DNA of 64,000 nt from Alicyclobacillus contaminans DSM 17975 (GCF_000429525.1 NZ_AUCA01000010.1:19810-83809), one strand, 5' to 3'. Shown: positions 8,928 to 17,779, counted from the stretch's first letter. Numbers and translations are program-made. Notes: generated by a model not told the origin, from the sequence alone.

Positions 8928-9035
8928 GTGTACGACGGTGTACTTGGCGGATACACACGTTGGGCGATTGTGTTTCTCATCATCTTCGTCCTGTTTGTGC
9001 TGCTGGTCCCGTACGACGGAGCGACCACCTGCTGA
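8928..9035 (+). CDS. YjcZ-like single-span membrane peptide
   Basis: A 35-residue open frame starting at GTG after a G-rich ribosome binding site. The sequence is MYDGVLGGYTRW followed by a 16-residue hydrophobic stretch (AIVFLIIFVLFVLLVP) and a short polar tail. This matches the YjcZ/SscA type of tiny Bacillus proteins: a Gly/Tyr-rich head, then one transmembrane helix. Those proteins are often expressed during sporulation and act in spore coat or membrane. It is immediately followed by a terminator. It is easily overlooked because of its size. Confidence 0.6.
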   Translation: MYDGVLGGYTRWAIVFLIIFVLFVLLVPYDGATTC

Positions 9036-9064
9036 CCGAGAGAACATTCTGGGATACAGTCATG

Positions 9065-9092
9065 GCGCACTCTTCGGGGTGCGCTCTTTTTT
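9065..9092 (+). terminator. Rho-independent terminator after the YjcZ-like gene
   Basis: GCGCAC pairs with GTGCGC around an 8-base loop and is followed by TCTTTTTT. It ends the transcript that includes the UPF0182 gene and the small membrane peptide. Confidence 0.85.
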
Positions 9093-9143
9093 CACCCAGG
9101 CGGCCCAGGCGTCGCTGCGACTGGCTTTTGGAGATCCGCCACT

Positions 9144-9198
9144 ATGACGGAGGAGGGAAACATGATATAATGGTGCACGTATTTTTCGATTATCGAAA
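9144..9198 (+). promoter_or_regulatory. Promoter and operator of the MFS gene
   Basis: An extended -10 (TGATATAAT, 9163-9171) has a moderate -35 ATGACG 16 bases upstream. Just downstream, at 9184-9198, TTTCGAT-T-ATCGAAA is a perfect palindrome with 7-base arms. Its position over the early transcribed region suggests repression by a dimeric regulator, as is common for drug exporters. The cognate regulator is not adjacent. Confidence 0.6.
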
Positions 9199-9225
9199 TA
9201 AATGGTTGTGCGAGGTGTCAGGTGG

Positions 9226-10410
9226 ATGCATAAGTTGTTTCCTCCCGCAGTCTGGGCGACAGCATTCGCCGCGTTGATTGCTTTCATGGGCATAGGGATT
9301 GTGGATCCGATTCTCGGATCCCTTCTGAACGCCTGGGGAATTTCCAAGTTTGCGGTGGAGTGGCTGTTCACCAGCTACATTGCGGTGATGTCCATCGCCA
9401 TGTTGCTGTCCGGCGTGTTGGCGACCAAGTTCGGCGCACGCCGGGTGTTGTTGACCGGTCTCACGCTGGTCATCATTTTTTCGGCACTCAGCGGTCTTGC
9501 GCCGAACATCGGCTTTCTCGCGGTGTTTCGCGGCGGATGGGGCCTCGGCAACGCGTTCTTCACGTCGACGGCGCTCTCCATCATTGTGGGCGCCTCCACG
9601 CGCGGCATGGCGGCCGCCATCACGCTGTACGAAGCGGCGCTCGGGCTCGGCATGGCGTCCGGCCCGCTGCTCGGCGGATTTCTCGGCAGCCTGCACTGGC
9701 GTTTTCCGTTTTTCGGAACATCCACGCTGATGCTGATTGGCCTGCTGTTCACACTGTTTCTGGTGAAGGATTCCGGAAAAAAAGAGGCGCCGCGCAAGGC
9801 GCGGGATATCATTCGGGCGCTTGGGCACCCGGCGGTCCGGACCAACGCCTTGATTGGCCTGTTGTACAGTTTTGTCTTCTTCACAGTGCTGGCCTATTCT
9901 CCATTGACGCCGGCGTTTCAACAACTGGGCAGCATGAAAGTGGGCGTGGCGTTCTTCGGTTGGGGTGTGCTGGTTGGCGTCTCCTCCGTGTTTGTGGTGA
10001 ATTGGCTGCGGCCGCGGCTGGGTCCGTTGCGGCTGCTCGAGTGGAACCTGCTGTGCATGTGTGTGCTGCTCATTTTTGCTGCGGTGGCGAAGGGCATGGT
10101 TCTGGTATGCCTCGTCGTGGTCTCCGGTTTCTTCTGCGGCATCGCCAATGCCGTGTTCACGTCGATGGCGATGGAGGTTTCGCCGTTCTCGCGTTCGATT
10201 TCGTCCGGCAGCTACAACTTTCTGCGTTGGGCCGGCGCGGCTCTGTCGCCCATCCTCTGCGGTTGGCTGGGTGACCACGTAGGGGTGCAGGCGCCTTTTT
10301 GGCTGGGTGCCATCCTGCTGCTGATTGCCTGGATGGGTCTTCGCGCGAGCCACGCGACGCTGAAACAAGGATTGCACGAAAACGGTGCGGCGGGGGCGGT
10401 CCACGGTTGA
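9226..10410 (+). CDS. MFS transporter (drug:proton antiporter type)
   Basis: A 394-residue major facilitator protein with about 12 hydrophobic segments. The N-terminal half has the DHA-like signature GVLATKFGARRVLLTG between helices 2 and 3 and the helix 5 motif ALGLGMASGPLLGGFLG (motif C, antiporters). It is most likely an efflux permease; the substrate cannot be inferred. The ATG at 9226 was chosen because GAGGTG lies eight bases upstream. An ATG 24 bases earlier lacks a ribosome binding site. Confidence 0.85.
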   Translation: MHKLFPPAVWATAFAALIAFMGIGIVDPILGSLLNAWGISKFAVEWLFTSYIAVMSIAMLLSGVLATKFGARRVLLTGLTLVIIFSALSGLAPNIGFLAVFRGGWGLGNAFFTSTALSIIVGASTRGMAAAITLYEAALGLGMASGPLLGGFLGSLHWRFPFFGTSTLMLIGLLFTLFLVKDSGKKEAPRKARDIIRALGHPAVRTNALIGLLYSFVFFTVLAYSPLTPAFQQLGSMKVGVAFFGWGVLVGVSSVFVVNWLRPRLGPLRLLEWNLLCMCVLLIFAAVAKGMVLVCLVVVSGFFCGIANAVFTSMAMEVSPFSRSISSGSYNFLRWAGAALSPILCGWLGDHVGVQAPFWLGAILLLIAWMGLRASHATLKQGLHENGAAGAVHG

Positions 10411-10462
10411 TGCGCCAAGTGGATGCCCGCCGGGATTTGCCGTTCCCGCACCTTTTCTCTTT

Positions 10463-12310
10463 TCACACCAGACGCACGTGAAATTCCTTCAGCCACGCGT
10501 TGACCTCCATGAGGTAGTGGAATAGCTGCGCCGTGGCCAGAATCTGCCCAAACCACGGGCGATGCTCCATGGGCTGCCGGCTCGCCTCGGCCAAAGCGCG
10601 GATGGCGGCCGTGTCGACGAGCGGGCGAACGGGCGCGTCTGGATTGTCCAGGATGGCGAGGATGCCGCTGCGGGTTGCCTCCAGATACTCTGGATTTGGC
10701 GTGCCCGGATACGGGCTCTTTTTCCGGTAGAGCACGTCTTCCGGCAGATAGTCGCGCATGGCGCGGCGCAGGAGCCCTTTCACCTCGTTGTCGCAGGTCT
10801 TCATGGACCAGGGCACGTTGAAGACGTATTCCACCAGGCGATGATCGCAAAATGGAACGCGGGCCTCCAGACTGGCGCCCATGCTCATGCGATCCTTTCG
10901 ATCCAGAAGGGTGGGCAGAAATCGCGTGATGCTCAGGTAGTTGATTTCGCGCACCCGGGCATCGTGGGCGGATTCTCCGGGCAGCCGCGGCACCTCCGCC
11001 AGCGCTTCGCGGTATCGGTCCGCCACATATTCCTCCGGCCGAATGATCCGCTTCAGGTCTTCCGACAGGATGCTCACGCGCTCATGCAGCCGCAGCGACC
11101 ACGGGAACGTGTCCGCCGCCAGGGCATCCTGTCGATGAAACCAGGGGTAGCCGCCAAACACTTCGTCCGCCGCCTCTCCGGTGAGCGCGACGGTGTGGTT
11201 GCGCTTGATCTCGCGGCAGAACAGGTACATGGAGACGTCGATGTCCGCCATGCCCGGGACGTCGCGGTAGCGAAGTGGGTGCAACAGATGATCTGTCATC
11301 TCGTCCATGCCGAACACCACCGAGTGGTGGACCGTTCCGAGAAAATCGGACACTTTCCGCGCCCACGGCGCGTCCAAGCTCTTCTGGAACGCGTTGGCCT
11401 GAAAGTACTTCTCCATGTCCTCAAACTCAATGGAGTAGGTGTGCAGAGGTGGCCGGCCCTGCGCCTGATAGTAACGCGCGGCGATGGCGGAGACGACGCT
11501 GGAGTCCAACCCGCCGGACAACAGCGTGCAGACCGGAACGTCCGATACCAGTTGGCGCGTGACCGTGTCCACCAACAAGTCGCGCACCGTCTCCAAGGTG
11601 GTGTCGAGATCATCGGTGTGTTCCCGGCTCTCCAGGCGCCAGTACGCTGAGGTCACGAATCGCTCCCGGGTCGCAAGCACCGAGTGCCCGGCTCGGACTT
11701 CTTCCAACCCCTTGAAAATCCCGTGTCCCGGCGTGCGTGCGGGGCCAATCGCAAAAATTTCCGCCAAGCCTTCTGCGTCCACCGCAGGCTCGATGTCCGG
11801 GTGGGCGAGAATGGCTTTGATTTCCGATCCGAACCAGACCCCGCTCCCGCGCCGCACGTAGAACAGCGGCTTGACGCCCAGCCGGTCGCGGGCCATGAAC
11901 AACCGTTCCTTGGCTTCGTCCCAAAGGGCGAAAGCGAAAATTCCATTGAATTTTTTGACGCACTCGGGTCCCCAGCACACATAGGCGACGAGGACAACTT
12001 CCGTATCCGAGTAGGACTGGAAGGTGAAGCCCTGCGCCAGCAGTTCGCGCCGCACCTCTTCGGTGTTGTACAGCTCGCCGTTGTAGACGAGCGTGTAGGT
12101 CTTGCCGCCGAAGGTGCGGGACATGGGCTGCGTGCCGCCGCTCGGATCGACCACGATGAGCCGCCGATGCGCGAAGGCGGCGTGCAACGACAGGTAATGG
12201 CCGCACGCGTCCGGTCCTCTGCAGGCGAGTGTTTCCCCCATTGCCTGGACGGCTTCGGCTTCTTGGGTCAGGTCGCGTTCCCAGTCAATCCATCCTGCAA
12301 TCCCACACAT
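10463..12310 (-). CDS. asnO: Asparagine synthetase, AsnO-like
   Basis: Makes asparagine from aspartate, glutamine and ATP. The N-terminal glutaminase begins Met-Cys2-Gly-Ile, with Cys2 as nucleophile, and has YNGELYN. The C-terminal synthetase carries the PP-loop LLSGGLDSSVVSAI near residue 250 and LTGEAADEVFGGYPWF. At 615 residues it is close to B. subtilis AsnO (614), the sporulation-associated paralogue, and shorter than AsnB or AsnH. The assignment to asnO rests on length only; the asparagine synthetase call itself is secure. A G-rich ribosome binding site precedes the ATG. Confidence 0.9.
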   Translation of the reverse strand: MCGIAGWIDWERDLTQEAEAVQAMGETLACRGPDACGHYLSLHAAFAHRRLIVVDPSGGTQPMSRTFGGKTYTLVYNGELYNTEEVRRELLAQGFTFQSYSDTEVVLVAYVCWGPECVKKFNGIFAFALWDEAKERLFMARDRLGVKPLFYVRRGSGVWFGSEIKAILAHPDIEPAVDAEGLAEIFAIGPARTPGHGIFKGLEEVRAGHSVLATRERFVTSAYWRLESREHTDDLDTTLETVRDLLVDTVTRQLVSDVPVCTLLSGGLDSSVVSAIAARYYQAQGRPPLHTYSIEFEDMEKYFQANAFQKSLDAPWARKVSDFLGTVHHSVVFGMDEMTDHLLHPLRYRDVPGMADIDVSMYLFCREIKRNHTVALTGEAADEVFGGYPWFHRQDALAADTFPWSLRLHERVSILSEDLKRIIRPEEYVADRYREALAEVPRLPGESAHDARVREINYLSITRFLPTLLDRKDRMSMGASLEARVPFCDHRLVEYVFNVPWSMKTCDNEVKGLLRRAMRDYLPEDVLYRKKSPYPGTPNPEYLEATRSGILAILDNPDAPVRPLVDTAAIRALAEASRQPMEHRPWFGQILATAQLFHYLMEVNAWLKEFHVRLV

Positions 12311-12507
12311 GTCGGTCTCAGCCCCCCAGCCTGTTGGTTGTGAGCTCCCGGTTCCGCGGCTTGCGGACACCCGGGCGAATGCCCATGTCACGCAGTACCT
12401 TATGCGACCATGAGGAAAAAGGTGCAATGGGCGTACGCAGGAGAAAGGACGGGGGGCGTGGACGCCGGCCACGCCGCGGGTGGCTTGGCCGGCCTTTTGG
12501 GGAGTGG

Positions 12508-13626
12508 TTAGCGCGTGGTGGACAATGACGTGGCGTCGTCGATGGGCAGCGGACCGACGTATTCCGATTGCGGTCGAATCAGCCGGTTGCCGGCGGCCTG
12601 CTCCAGGATGTGCGCGGTCCAGCCGACAGCGCGGCTGACGGAAAACGTGGGGGTGTACAGCGGCTTTGGCATGTTGACCGTGCGCAGAATGGCGGCGGCC
12701 CAATACTCGACGTTGCTATACAGTTGACGGCCCGGCTTGTACTCGTTGAGCAGCCGAATGGCGGTGTCCTCAACGACGACCGAGAGATTGAACAGGGGAT
12801 CTTCGTCGCGCATACCCTGAACCACGCTGCGCAGCGCGACCGCGCGCGGATCTCTGGTCTTGTACACGCGGTGGCCGAACCCCATCAGCCGTTCTCCCCG
12901 CTCGAGCGCTTGCCGCAGCCACGGCTCCGCGTTCTCTGCCGTGCCAATCTCCTCCAGCATCGACATCACTTCGGCCGGGGCGCCGCCGTGCAGCGGTCCT
13001 TTCATGGCACCGAGCGCGGCAGCCAGCGCGGAGGCCATGTCGGACTGCGTGGACGTGACCACGCGGGCCGCGAAGGTGGACGCGTTCATGCCGTGCTCCA
13101 TCGTGATGATGAGATAGGCTTCCAGCGCCCGTGCTTTCTCGGGGGACGGAACCTCTCCGCTCAACATGTACAGGTAGTTGGCCGCGTAGCCGAGATCCGG
13201 GTGCGGCGTCACCGGCGCGCGATGCTCCAGAAACGCCTGCCGATGGGCGATGATGCTGGGCATCGCCGCGGTCAGGCGTTTCGCGTCGGCCAGCGTCGGC
13301 GGCCACGCCGCCGCAGCACCGAGCGCGGAAATCGCGGTGCGCAGGACATCCATCATGCTCTGTTCCGGAGGCAGCGCTTGGATGATGTGTTTCACGTATT
13401 CCGGCAACGAAAGCTGGCTCCGCAGTTCGTCCACGAGCGCCGCGCGCTCCGCAGGATTCGGCAGCCGCCCTGCCCACAATAGATGGGCCACCTCTTCGAA
13501 GGACCGGGTTTGCGCCAAATCCTGCGCGAAATGGCCGCGGTACACCAGTCGACCTGCCGTGCCGTCCACCAGACTCAAATCGGTCTGTGCGGCAACCACG
13601 TGCTCCAATCCGTTCGTACTCGCCAT
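12508..13626 (-). CDS. citA: Citrate synthase, CitA type
   Basis: Condenses acetyl-CoA with oxaloacetate. The 372-residue type II short form has the conserved histidine regions MKGPLHGGAP and GFGHRVYK and the C-terminal TFSVSRAVGW. Divergent transcription from a CitR-like LysR gene is exactly the citA-citR layout of B. subtilis, where CitA is the minor citrate synthase repressed by CitR. Start ATG follows GAGGAGG. A role in the methylcitrate cycle is a weaker alternative. Confidence 0.92.
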   Translation of the reverse strand: MASTNGLEHVVAAQTDLSLVDGTAGRLVYRGHFAQDLAQTRSFEEVAHLLWAGRLPNPAERAALVDELRSQLSLPEYVKHIIQALPPEQSMMDVLRTAISALGAAAAWPPTLADAKRLTAAMPSIIAHRQAFLEHRAPVTPHPDLGYAANYLYMLSGEVPSPEKARALEAYLIITMEHGMNASTFAARVVTSTQSDMASALAAALGAMKGPLHGGAPAEVMSMLEEIGTAENAEPWLRQALERGERLMGFGHRVYKTRDPRAVALRSVVQGMRDEDPLFNLSVVVEDTAIRLLNEYKPGRQLYSNVEYWAAAILRTVNMPKPLYTPTFSVSRAVGWTAHILEQAAGNRLIRPQSEYVGPLPIDDATSLSTTR

Positions 13627-13747
13627 GGTCCATTCCTCCTCTTCCATTCACAGCTTCAGCATAGCGCTAACCTTTGATAATGTATAATGAATAAACGTGA
13701 GTGAATTGATTGCGGATTGTAATCAGTTTTCGAAGGGGAGGATGTCG

Positions 13748-14668
13748 GTGCTGGATTGGTTGCAGACGTTTGTTGTGGCGGCGGAAACGGAAAATTTTCG
13801 CCAGACCGCCGAGTTGCTGCATCTCGCGCAGCCGACGGTCACCCTGCACATTCAAAAGCTGGAACAACAACTCGGCATGTCGTTGTTTGAACGTGTTGGC
13901 CGGCAGGTGCGCCTGAGTCCCGCCGGTCGCCAATTCCTCCCGCACGCGCTCGCAGTGGTTCGCCACTGGCGCGACGGTAGAGCACAGCTTCACCGCTGGC
14001 GGGCGGGTTACGACACGACCGTGGTGGTGGGGACGTCACCGCTGATTGCCACCACCTATTTGCCTCGGTGGATTCAGCAGGCTTCACGCCGCAACCCGCG
14101 AATCCAGTTCTCCATTCGCGTTCGGGAATCTGCGGATCTGCTGTCCGACGTGCTCTCCGGCGCCTGCGACATCGCCTTCACCCGGCTCCCTGTGGCGCAT
14201 GCACAGGTCCAGTGCCTGCCGCTGTATGACGATCCGCTGCTGTTCATCGTCCCAGCCGACGGCGCCGACCTGGACGGGCCTGCGCAGAGTCCGGAGGACT
14301 GGTTGGCCGACCATCCAGTGCTCACCCACAATCATCCGGGGTATTGGGATGCGCTGGTGCCTGCGCTGCAACGGTTCTATCCAGATGTGCGCACCCTGCC
14401 GGTCAGCCAGGTGCACGTGACCATTCACTGGATTGTCGAGCGCATGGGGGTCTCCTTTTTACCCGCCAGCACTGTGCAGCGCGAACTTCTTCGCGGCACG
14501 GTGGCGGAGGTTCCCTTTTCAGCGTTCGCGCTGCCGAAGGTGGCCACGTATCTGCTCCTTCGCACCGGCGCGTTGTCTCCGGCGGTGTCGGCGTTCGCGG
14601 AGGAGGTGCAGGCGTACATGCGGATCCGAAAGTTTGAAACAGGTCTATCAGCAAACCGCGGAGAATAG
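13748..14668 (+). CDS. citR: LysR-family regulator CitR
   Basis: A 306-residue LysR regulator. The helix-turn-helix NFRQTAELLHLAQPTVTLH and the motifs LTHNHPGYWDAL and GVSFLPASTV closely follow B. subtilis CitR, the repressor of citA. The GTG start gives MLDWLQTF, matching that protein's N-terminus, and has GGAGG six bases upstream. An ATG two codons earlier would overlap the ribosome binding site. The 121-base AT-rich gap to citA contains a TATAAT and presumably the CitR operator. Confidence 0.88.
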   Translation: MLDWLQTFVVAAETENFRQTAELLHLAQPTVTLHIQKLEQQLGMSLFERVGRQVRLSPAGRQFLPHALAVVRHWRDGRAQLHRWRAGYDTTVVVGTSPLIATTYLPRWIQQASRRNPRIQFSIRVRESADLLSDVLSGACDIAFTRLPVAHAQVQCLPLYDDPLLFIVPADGADLDGPAQSPEDWLADHPVLTHNHPGYWDALVPALQRFYPDVRTLPVSQVHVTIHWIVERMGVSFLPASTVQRELLRGTVAEVPFSAFALPKVATYLLLRTGALSPAVSAFAEEVQAYMRIRKFETGLSANRGE

Positions 14669-14707
14669 TAGTATGAAGGTAACTTCCGAGAAGCACTGGC
14701 GATTTAT

Positions 14708-14723
14708 ATGAAAACGTTTACAT
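14708..14723 (+). promoter_or_regulatory. Catabolite-responsive element (cre)
   Basis: ATGAAAACGTTTACAT fits the CcpA consensus WTGNAARCGNWWWCAW at every position. It ends one base before the GAGGTG ribosome binding site of acsA. CcpA bound here would block elongation or initiation in the presence of preferred sugars, as is known for acsA in B. subtilis. Confidence 0.88.
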
Positions 14724-14735
14724 GAGGTGATGCGT

Positions 14736-16721
14736 GTGGCAGAAACGGAAACGCTGTCGCTCATTGCGCAGAGTGCAAAAGTGTCTCCACCGGATGCGTA
14801 CGTTCGCACGTCGTACATCCGTTCCTGGGATGCGTACCAGGCCAAGTACGAACAGTCCATCTCACATCCGGAAGCGTTCTGGCGCGAGATTGCCGACGAA
14901 CTGCGGTGGCAGCAGCGAGAAGAGGCCGTGATTCAGGGGCAGATGCCCGACTTCGCGTTCTTTCCCGGCAGCCGCATCAATGTCTGTGAAAACTGCGTGG
15001 ACAGACATGCGGAAAACCCGGCCACCACCAACAAAGTCGCGCTGTTTTTCGAGAGTGAACACGGAGACGCCAGAGCGGTGACCTACGGGCAGTTGCATCG
15101 CGACGTACAGAAGTTTGCGAATGTGCTGCAGGACCTCGGTCTGCAGCAGGGCGATGTGGTCAGCGTGTACATGCAGAACTTGATTGAAACCTACGTCGTG
15201 CTGCTGGCCTGTCTGCGCCTCGGCATTGTGTACAACACGGTCTTCGCCGGCTTCTCTCCGGAGGCCCTGCGGGAGCGCATTGTCAGTTCCAACGCGAAGG
15301 CGGTCATCTGCAGCAATGGGAGTTATCGCAGGGGAAACATTCTTCGCCTGAAAGAAACGGTGGATCGCGCGCTGGAAGGGGTGGACGGCGTCCATCACGT
15401 CATTGTGTATCGCCGCATTCCCGACCTGGATACGCCGATGCAGGAGGGCAGAGACCTGGACTATGAGGCGTTGATGAAAGCGGCGAATGCGCGCTGTCCC
15501 GCCGCAGCGCTCGACTGCAACGATCCGGGGCTGCTCATCTTCACGAGCGGCACCAGCGGCAAACCGAAGGGCATTATACACGCCGGCGGGGGATTTCTGC
15601 TCGGCACCTACGCGTACACCAAATACCAGCTCGACCTGCAGCCAAACGACGTCTACTGGAATACGGCGGACATCGGCTGGCTGACCTCCCACATCTTCGT
15701 GTTGGTGGGCGGCCTCGCGCTCGGCGCCACCACCATTCTGTACGAGGGGGCGCTCGACCATCCGGATTGCGGACAGGTGTACCGGATCATCGAACGGTAT
15801 GCGGTCAACAAGTTGTTTTCCGCGCCAACCGCCTACCGCATGCTGGTCAAGTTCGGCGAAGAATTGACAAAACAGTTTGATTTGTCGTCTCTGCAGCTGC
15901 TGGCATCGGTGGGCGAACCCCTGAATCCGGAGGCGTGGCATTGGATACGGAGAGTGGTGGGAAAAGATCGGATCGTCATCAACAACACCTGGGGCCAAAC
16001 GGAGACGGGCGGCACGCCATTGGCCTCCCTACCGGGTGCGGTGGACATGAAACCGGGCAGTTGCGGCGTTCCGTTCTTCGGCCACCAGCTGGAGGTCACG
16101 GACGTCGAAGGTCGTCCGGTTCCGGACGGCACACCGGGCTATCTGGTCATTCGCAACGTGTTTCCAACCCTCGCCCGCGACGTGTACGGAGATAGAGCGC
16201 GGTACCTGTCCTCGTACTTCTCACAAATTCCGGGCGCGTACTTCACAGGCGACAGCGCGGTTCGGGATGAGGACGGCCACTTCTGGGTGCTTGGCCGCGT
16301 GGATGATGTGGTCAATGTGTCCGGCCACCGCATCAGCACCATGGAAATGGAGAGTTCGCTCATTCAGCATCCCGCGGTGGTGGAAGCGGCTGTCGTGGGA
16401 CATCCGGACGAGATCAAGGGCACGGTGCCCATTGCGTTCGTGACGTTGGAGGCCTCCTACCAGGCGGGGGATGAACTGGCCGAGGAACTGCGAAAAAAAG
16501 TGGAATCAGACATCGGATCGTTTGCCCGGCCGGGGGCGGTCTACTTTGTGGAATCCATGCCGAAGACCAGGTCCGGGAAGATCATTCGCCGCATGCTCCG
16601 GGAAATCTTGCGGGAAGGCAAAGTGCAGGGCGACACCACGGGGCTCGAGGACAACGATATTCTGGACCGCTTGATTCAGGAATTGGGAGCCTTCGGCAGC
16701 CGAGACGAGAAAAATATGTGA
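14736..16721 (+). CDS. acsA: Acetyl-CoA synthetase (AMP-forming)
   Basis: Activates acetate (or another short acid) to acyl-CoA using ATP. The 661-residue protein has the ACS N-terminal region, the adenylation P-loop FTSGTSGKPKG, WGQTETGG, the hinge GRVDDVVNVSGHR and the C-terminal SGKIIRR with the acylatable lysine. Propionate or acetoacetate specificity cannot be excluded from sequence alone. The GTG was chosen six bases after GAGGTG; GTG and ATG codons immediately upstream overlap that site. A perfect cre box directly precedes it. With citA and citR it forms an acetate-to-citrate module. Confidence 0.9.
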   Translation: MAETETLSLIAQSAKVSPPDAYVRTSYIRSWDAYQAKYEQSISHPEAFWREIADELRWQQREEAVIQGQMPDFAFFPGSRINVCENCVDRHAENPATTNKVALFFESEHGDARAVTYGQLHRDVQKFANVLQDLGLQQGDVVSVYMQNLIETYVVLLACLRLGIVYNTVFAGFSPEALRERIVSSNAKAVICSNGSYRRGNILRLKETVDRALEGVDGVHHVIVYRRIPDLDTPMQEGRDLDYEALMKAANARCPAAALDCNDPGLLIFTSGTSGKPKGIIHAGGGFLLGTYAYTKYQLDLQPNDVYWNTADIGWLTSHIFVLVGGLALGATTILYEGALDHPDCGQVYRIIERYAVNKLFSAPTAYRMLVKFGEELTKQFDLSSLQLLASVGEPLNPEAWHWIRRVVGKDRIVINNTWGQTETGGTPLASLPGAVDMKPGSCGVPFFGHQLEVTDVEGRPVPDGTPGYLVIRNVFPTLARDVYGDRARYLSSYFSQIPGAYFTGDSAVRDEDGHFWVLGRVDDVVNVSGHRISTMEMESSLIQHPAVVEAAVVGHPDEIKGTVPIAFVTLEASYQAGDELAEELRKKVESDIGSFARPGAVYFVESMPKTRSGKIIRRMLREILREGKVQGDTTGLEDNDILDRLIQELGAFGSRDEKNM

Positions 16722-16820
16722 GACACTTGGCAATATGAGTATAATGAGGAGTATCTCGGGATGGCGGCCGCCGCGAAGCGGCCGCCAGCCAGACTGGGAG
16801 CTGGAGAGGGCGGTATTGCG

Positions 16821-17192
16821 TTGGTGTTGTACAATGTCACAGAAGTCTTGGTGCGGGCAATGCTGGAGGACGCCTATATTCATAAAGGCCGACTGGCATG
16901 TGAATGTGATCAGTGCGTGGGAGACATCCTGGCGATTGCTTTGAATCACTTGCCGACGCGGTATGTTTCCACGGACCAAGGCACGATGTACGTCAAGGCG
17001 CAATACTTCAATCCGCAGCTGCAGTCGGATATTCTTCGCGAATTGGCCGCTGCGGCGCGGATTGTCGCGGAACGGCCGCGTCATGCGGGAGTGGCCGCGA
17101 AGGCGACGGACGAGGCGGCCACGACCTCACGAGCGGAGGAGGCTGCGCCATCGGCGACGGAGGAGTCGTGGAAAGTTGATGTCGATACATGA
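16821..17192 (+). CDS. ComFB family protein
   Basis: About 123 residues. The first 80 match the late competence protein ComFB family: LYNVTEVLVRAMLEDAY, ACECDQCVGDILAIALNHLPTRYV and TMYVKAQYF. The CxCxxC segment is typical of the family. In cyanobacteria related proteins bind cyclic di-nucleotides; the Bacillus role is unknown. The tail from residue 85 is Ala/Glu/Thr-rich and probably disordered. It is not beside comFA/comFC; instead its end overlaps the tadA start by 14 bases. The start is TTG, or GTG one codon later, after GGAGAGGG. Confidence 0.8.
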   Translation: MVLYNVTEVLVRAMLEDAYIHKGRLACECDQCVGDILAIALNHLPTRYVSTDQGTMYVKAQYFNPQLQSDILRELAAAARIVAERPRHAGVAAKATDEAATTSRAEEAAPSATEESWKVDVDT

Positions 17193-17655
17193 ATCATTCA
17201 TGCGGCGTGCGCTGGAGTTGGCGGCACACGCGAAGGCGCGCGGCGAGGTGCCGATTGGCGCTGTGGTCGTTCAGGGGGGGCGTATCATCGGCGAAGGTTG
17301 CAACTGGCGAGAGACCTGGCGGGATCCGACGGCGCACGCGGAGTTGATTGCGCTGCAGGCGGCGAGCCGGACATTGAATGGCTGGCGGTTGGAGGAGTGT
17401 GACCTGTACGTGACCCTGGAGCCGTGCCCCATGTGCGCGGGGGCCATTCTGCTCTCCCGGATTCGCCATGTGTACTACGGCGCAGCGGATCCGAAAGCGG
17501 GTGCGCTGGCGTCCCGCGTGGCATTGTTGGATGTCGACGGATGGAATCATTATCCGGAAATTACCGCTGGCATTTTGGCGGACGAGTGTGGTATGATACT
17601 GAAGGATTTCTTCCGGGAAATCCGAACGGCGCGACGGACACGGAGAGATGTCTGA
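17179..17655 (+). CDS. tadA: tRNA adenosine-34 deaminase
   Basis: TadA deaminates A34 of tRNA-Arg(ACG) to inosine. The 158-residue protein carries the catalytic TAHAE (His53, Glu55) and the zinc cysteines Cys83 and Cys86 in EPCPMCAGAI. The start overlaps the ComFB-like gene by 14 bases and the last four codons plus stop lie inside the tRNA-Ser gene, so three genes are interlocked. In B. subtilis the same neighbours tadA, ffs and dnaX occur in this order. Confidence 0.96.
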   Translation: MSIHESFMRRALELAAHAKARGEVPIGAVVVQGGRIIGEGCNWRETWRDPTAHAELIALQAASRTLNGWRLEECDLYVTLEPCPMCAGAILLSRIRHVYYGAADPKAGALASRVALLDVDGWNHYPEITAGILADECGMILKDFFREIRTARRTRRDV

Positions 17656-17731
17656 GTGGTCGAAAGAGCTCGCCTCGAAAGCGAGTAGGCCCGCAAGGGT
17701 CTCGTGGGTTCGAATCCCACTCTCTCCGCCA
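17642..17731 (+). tRNA. tRNA-Ser(CGA)
   Basis: The acceptor arms GGAGAGA and TCTCTCC pair perfectly, the discriminator is G, and CCA is encoded. The anticodon stem CTCGC/GCGAG encloses the loop CTCGAAA, giving anticodon CGA for UCG codons. A long variable arm and the T-arm GTGGGTTCGAATCCCAC complete a class II serine tRNA. The first 14 bases are also the end of tadA. Confidence 0.97.
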
Positions 17732-17740
17732 CAATTGCAT

Positions 17741-17779
17741 GCGAGGAAAGGGCGGGCGTCGCGCTCGCCCTTTCCTCGC
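17741..17779 (+). terminator. Long perfect hairpin after tRNA-Ser
   Basis: GCGAGGAAAGGGCG pairs perfectly with CGCCCTTTCCTCGC over 14 bp around an 11-base loop. No T-tract follows, so it could be a terminator, a processing site or a 3' protective stem for the tadA-tRNA transcript. Confidence 0.6.
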
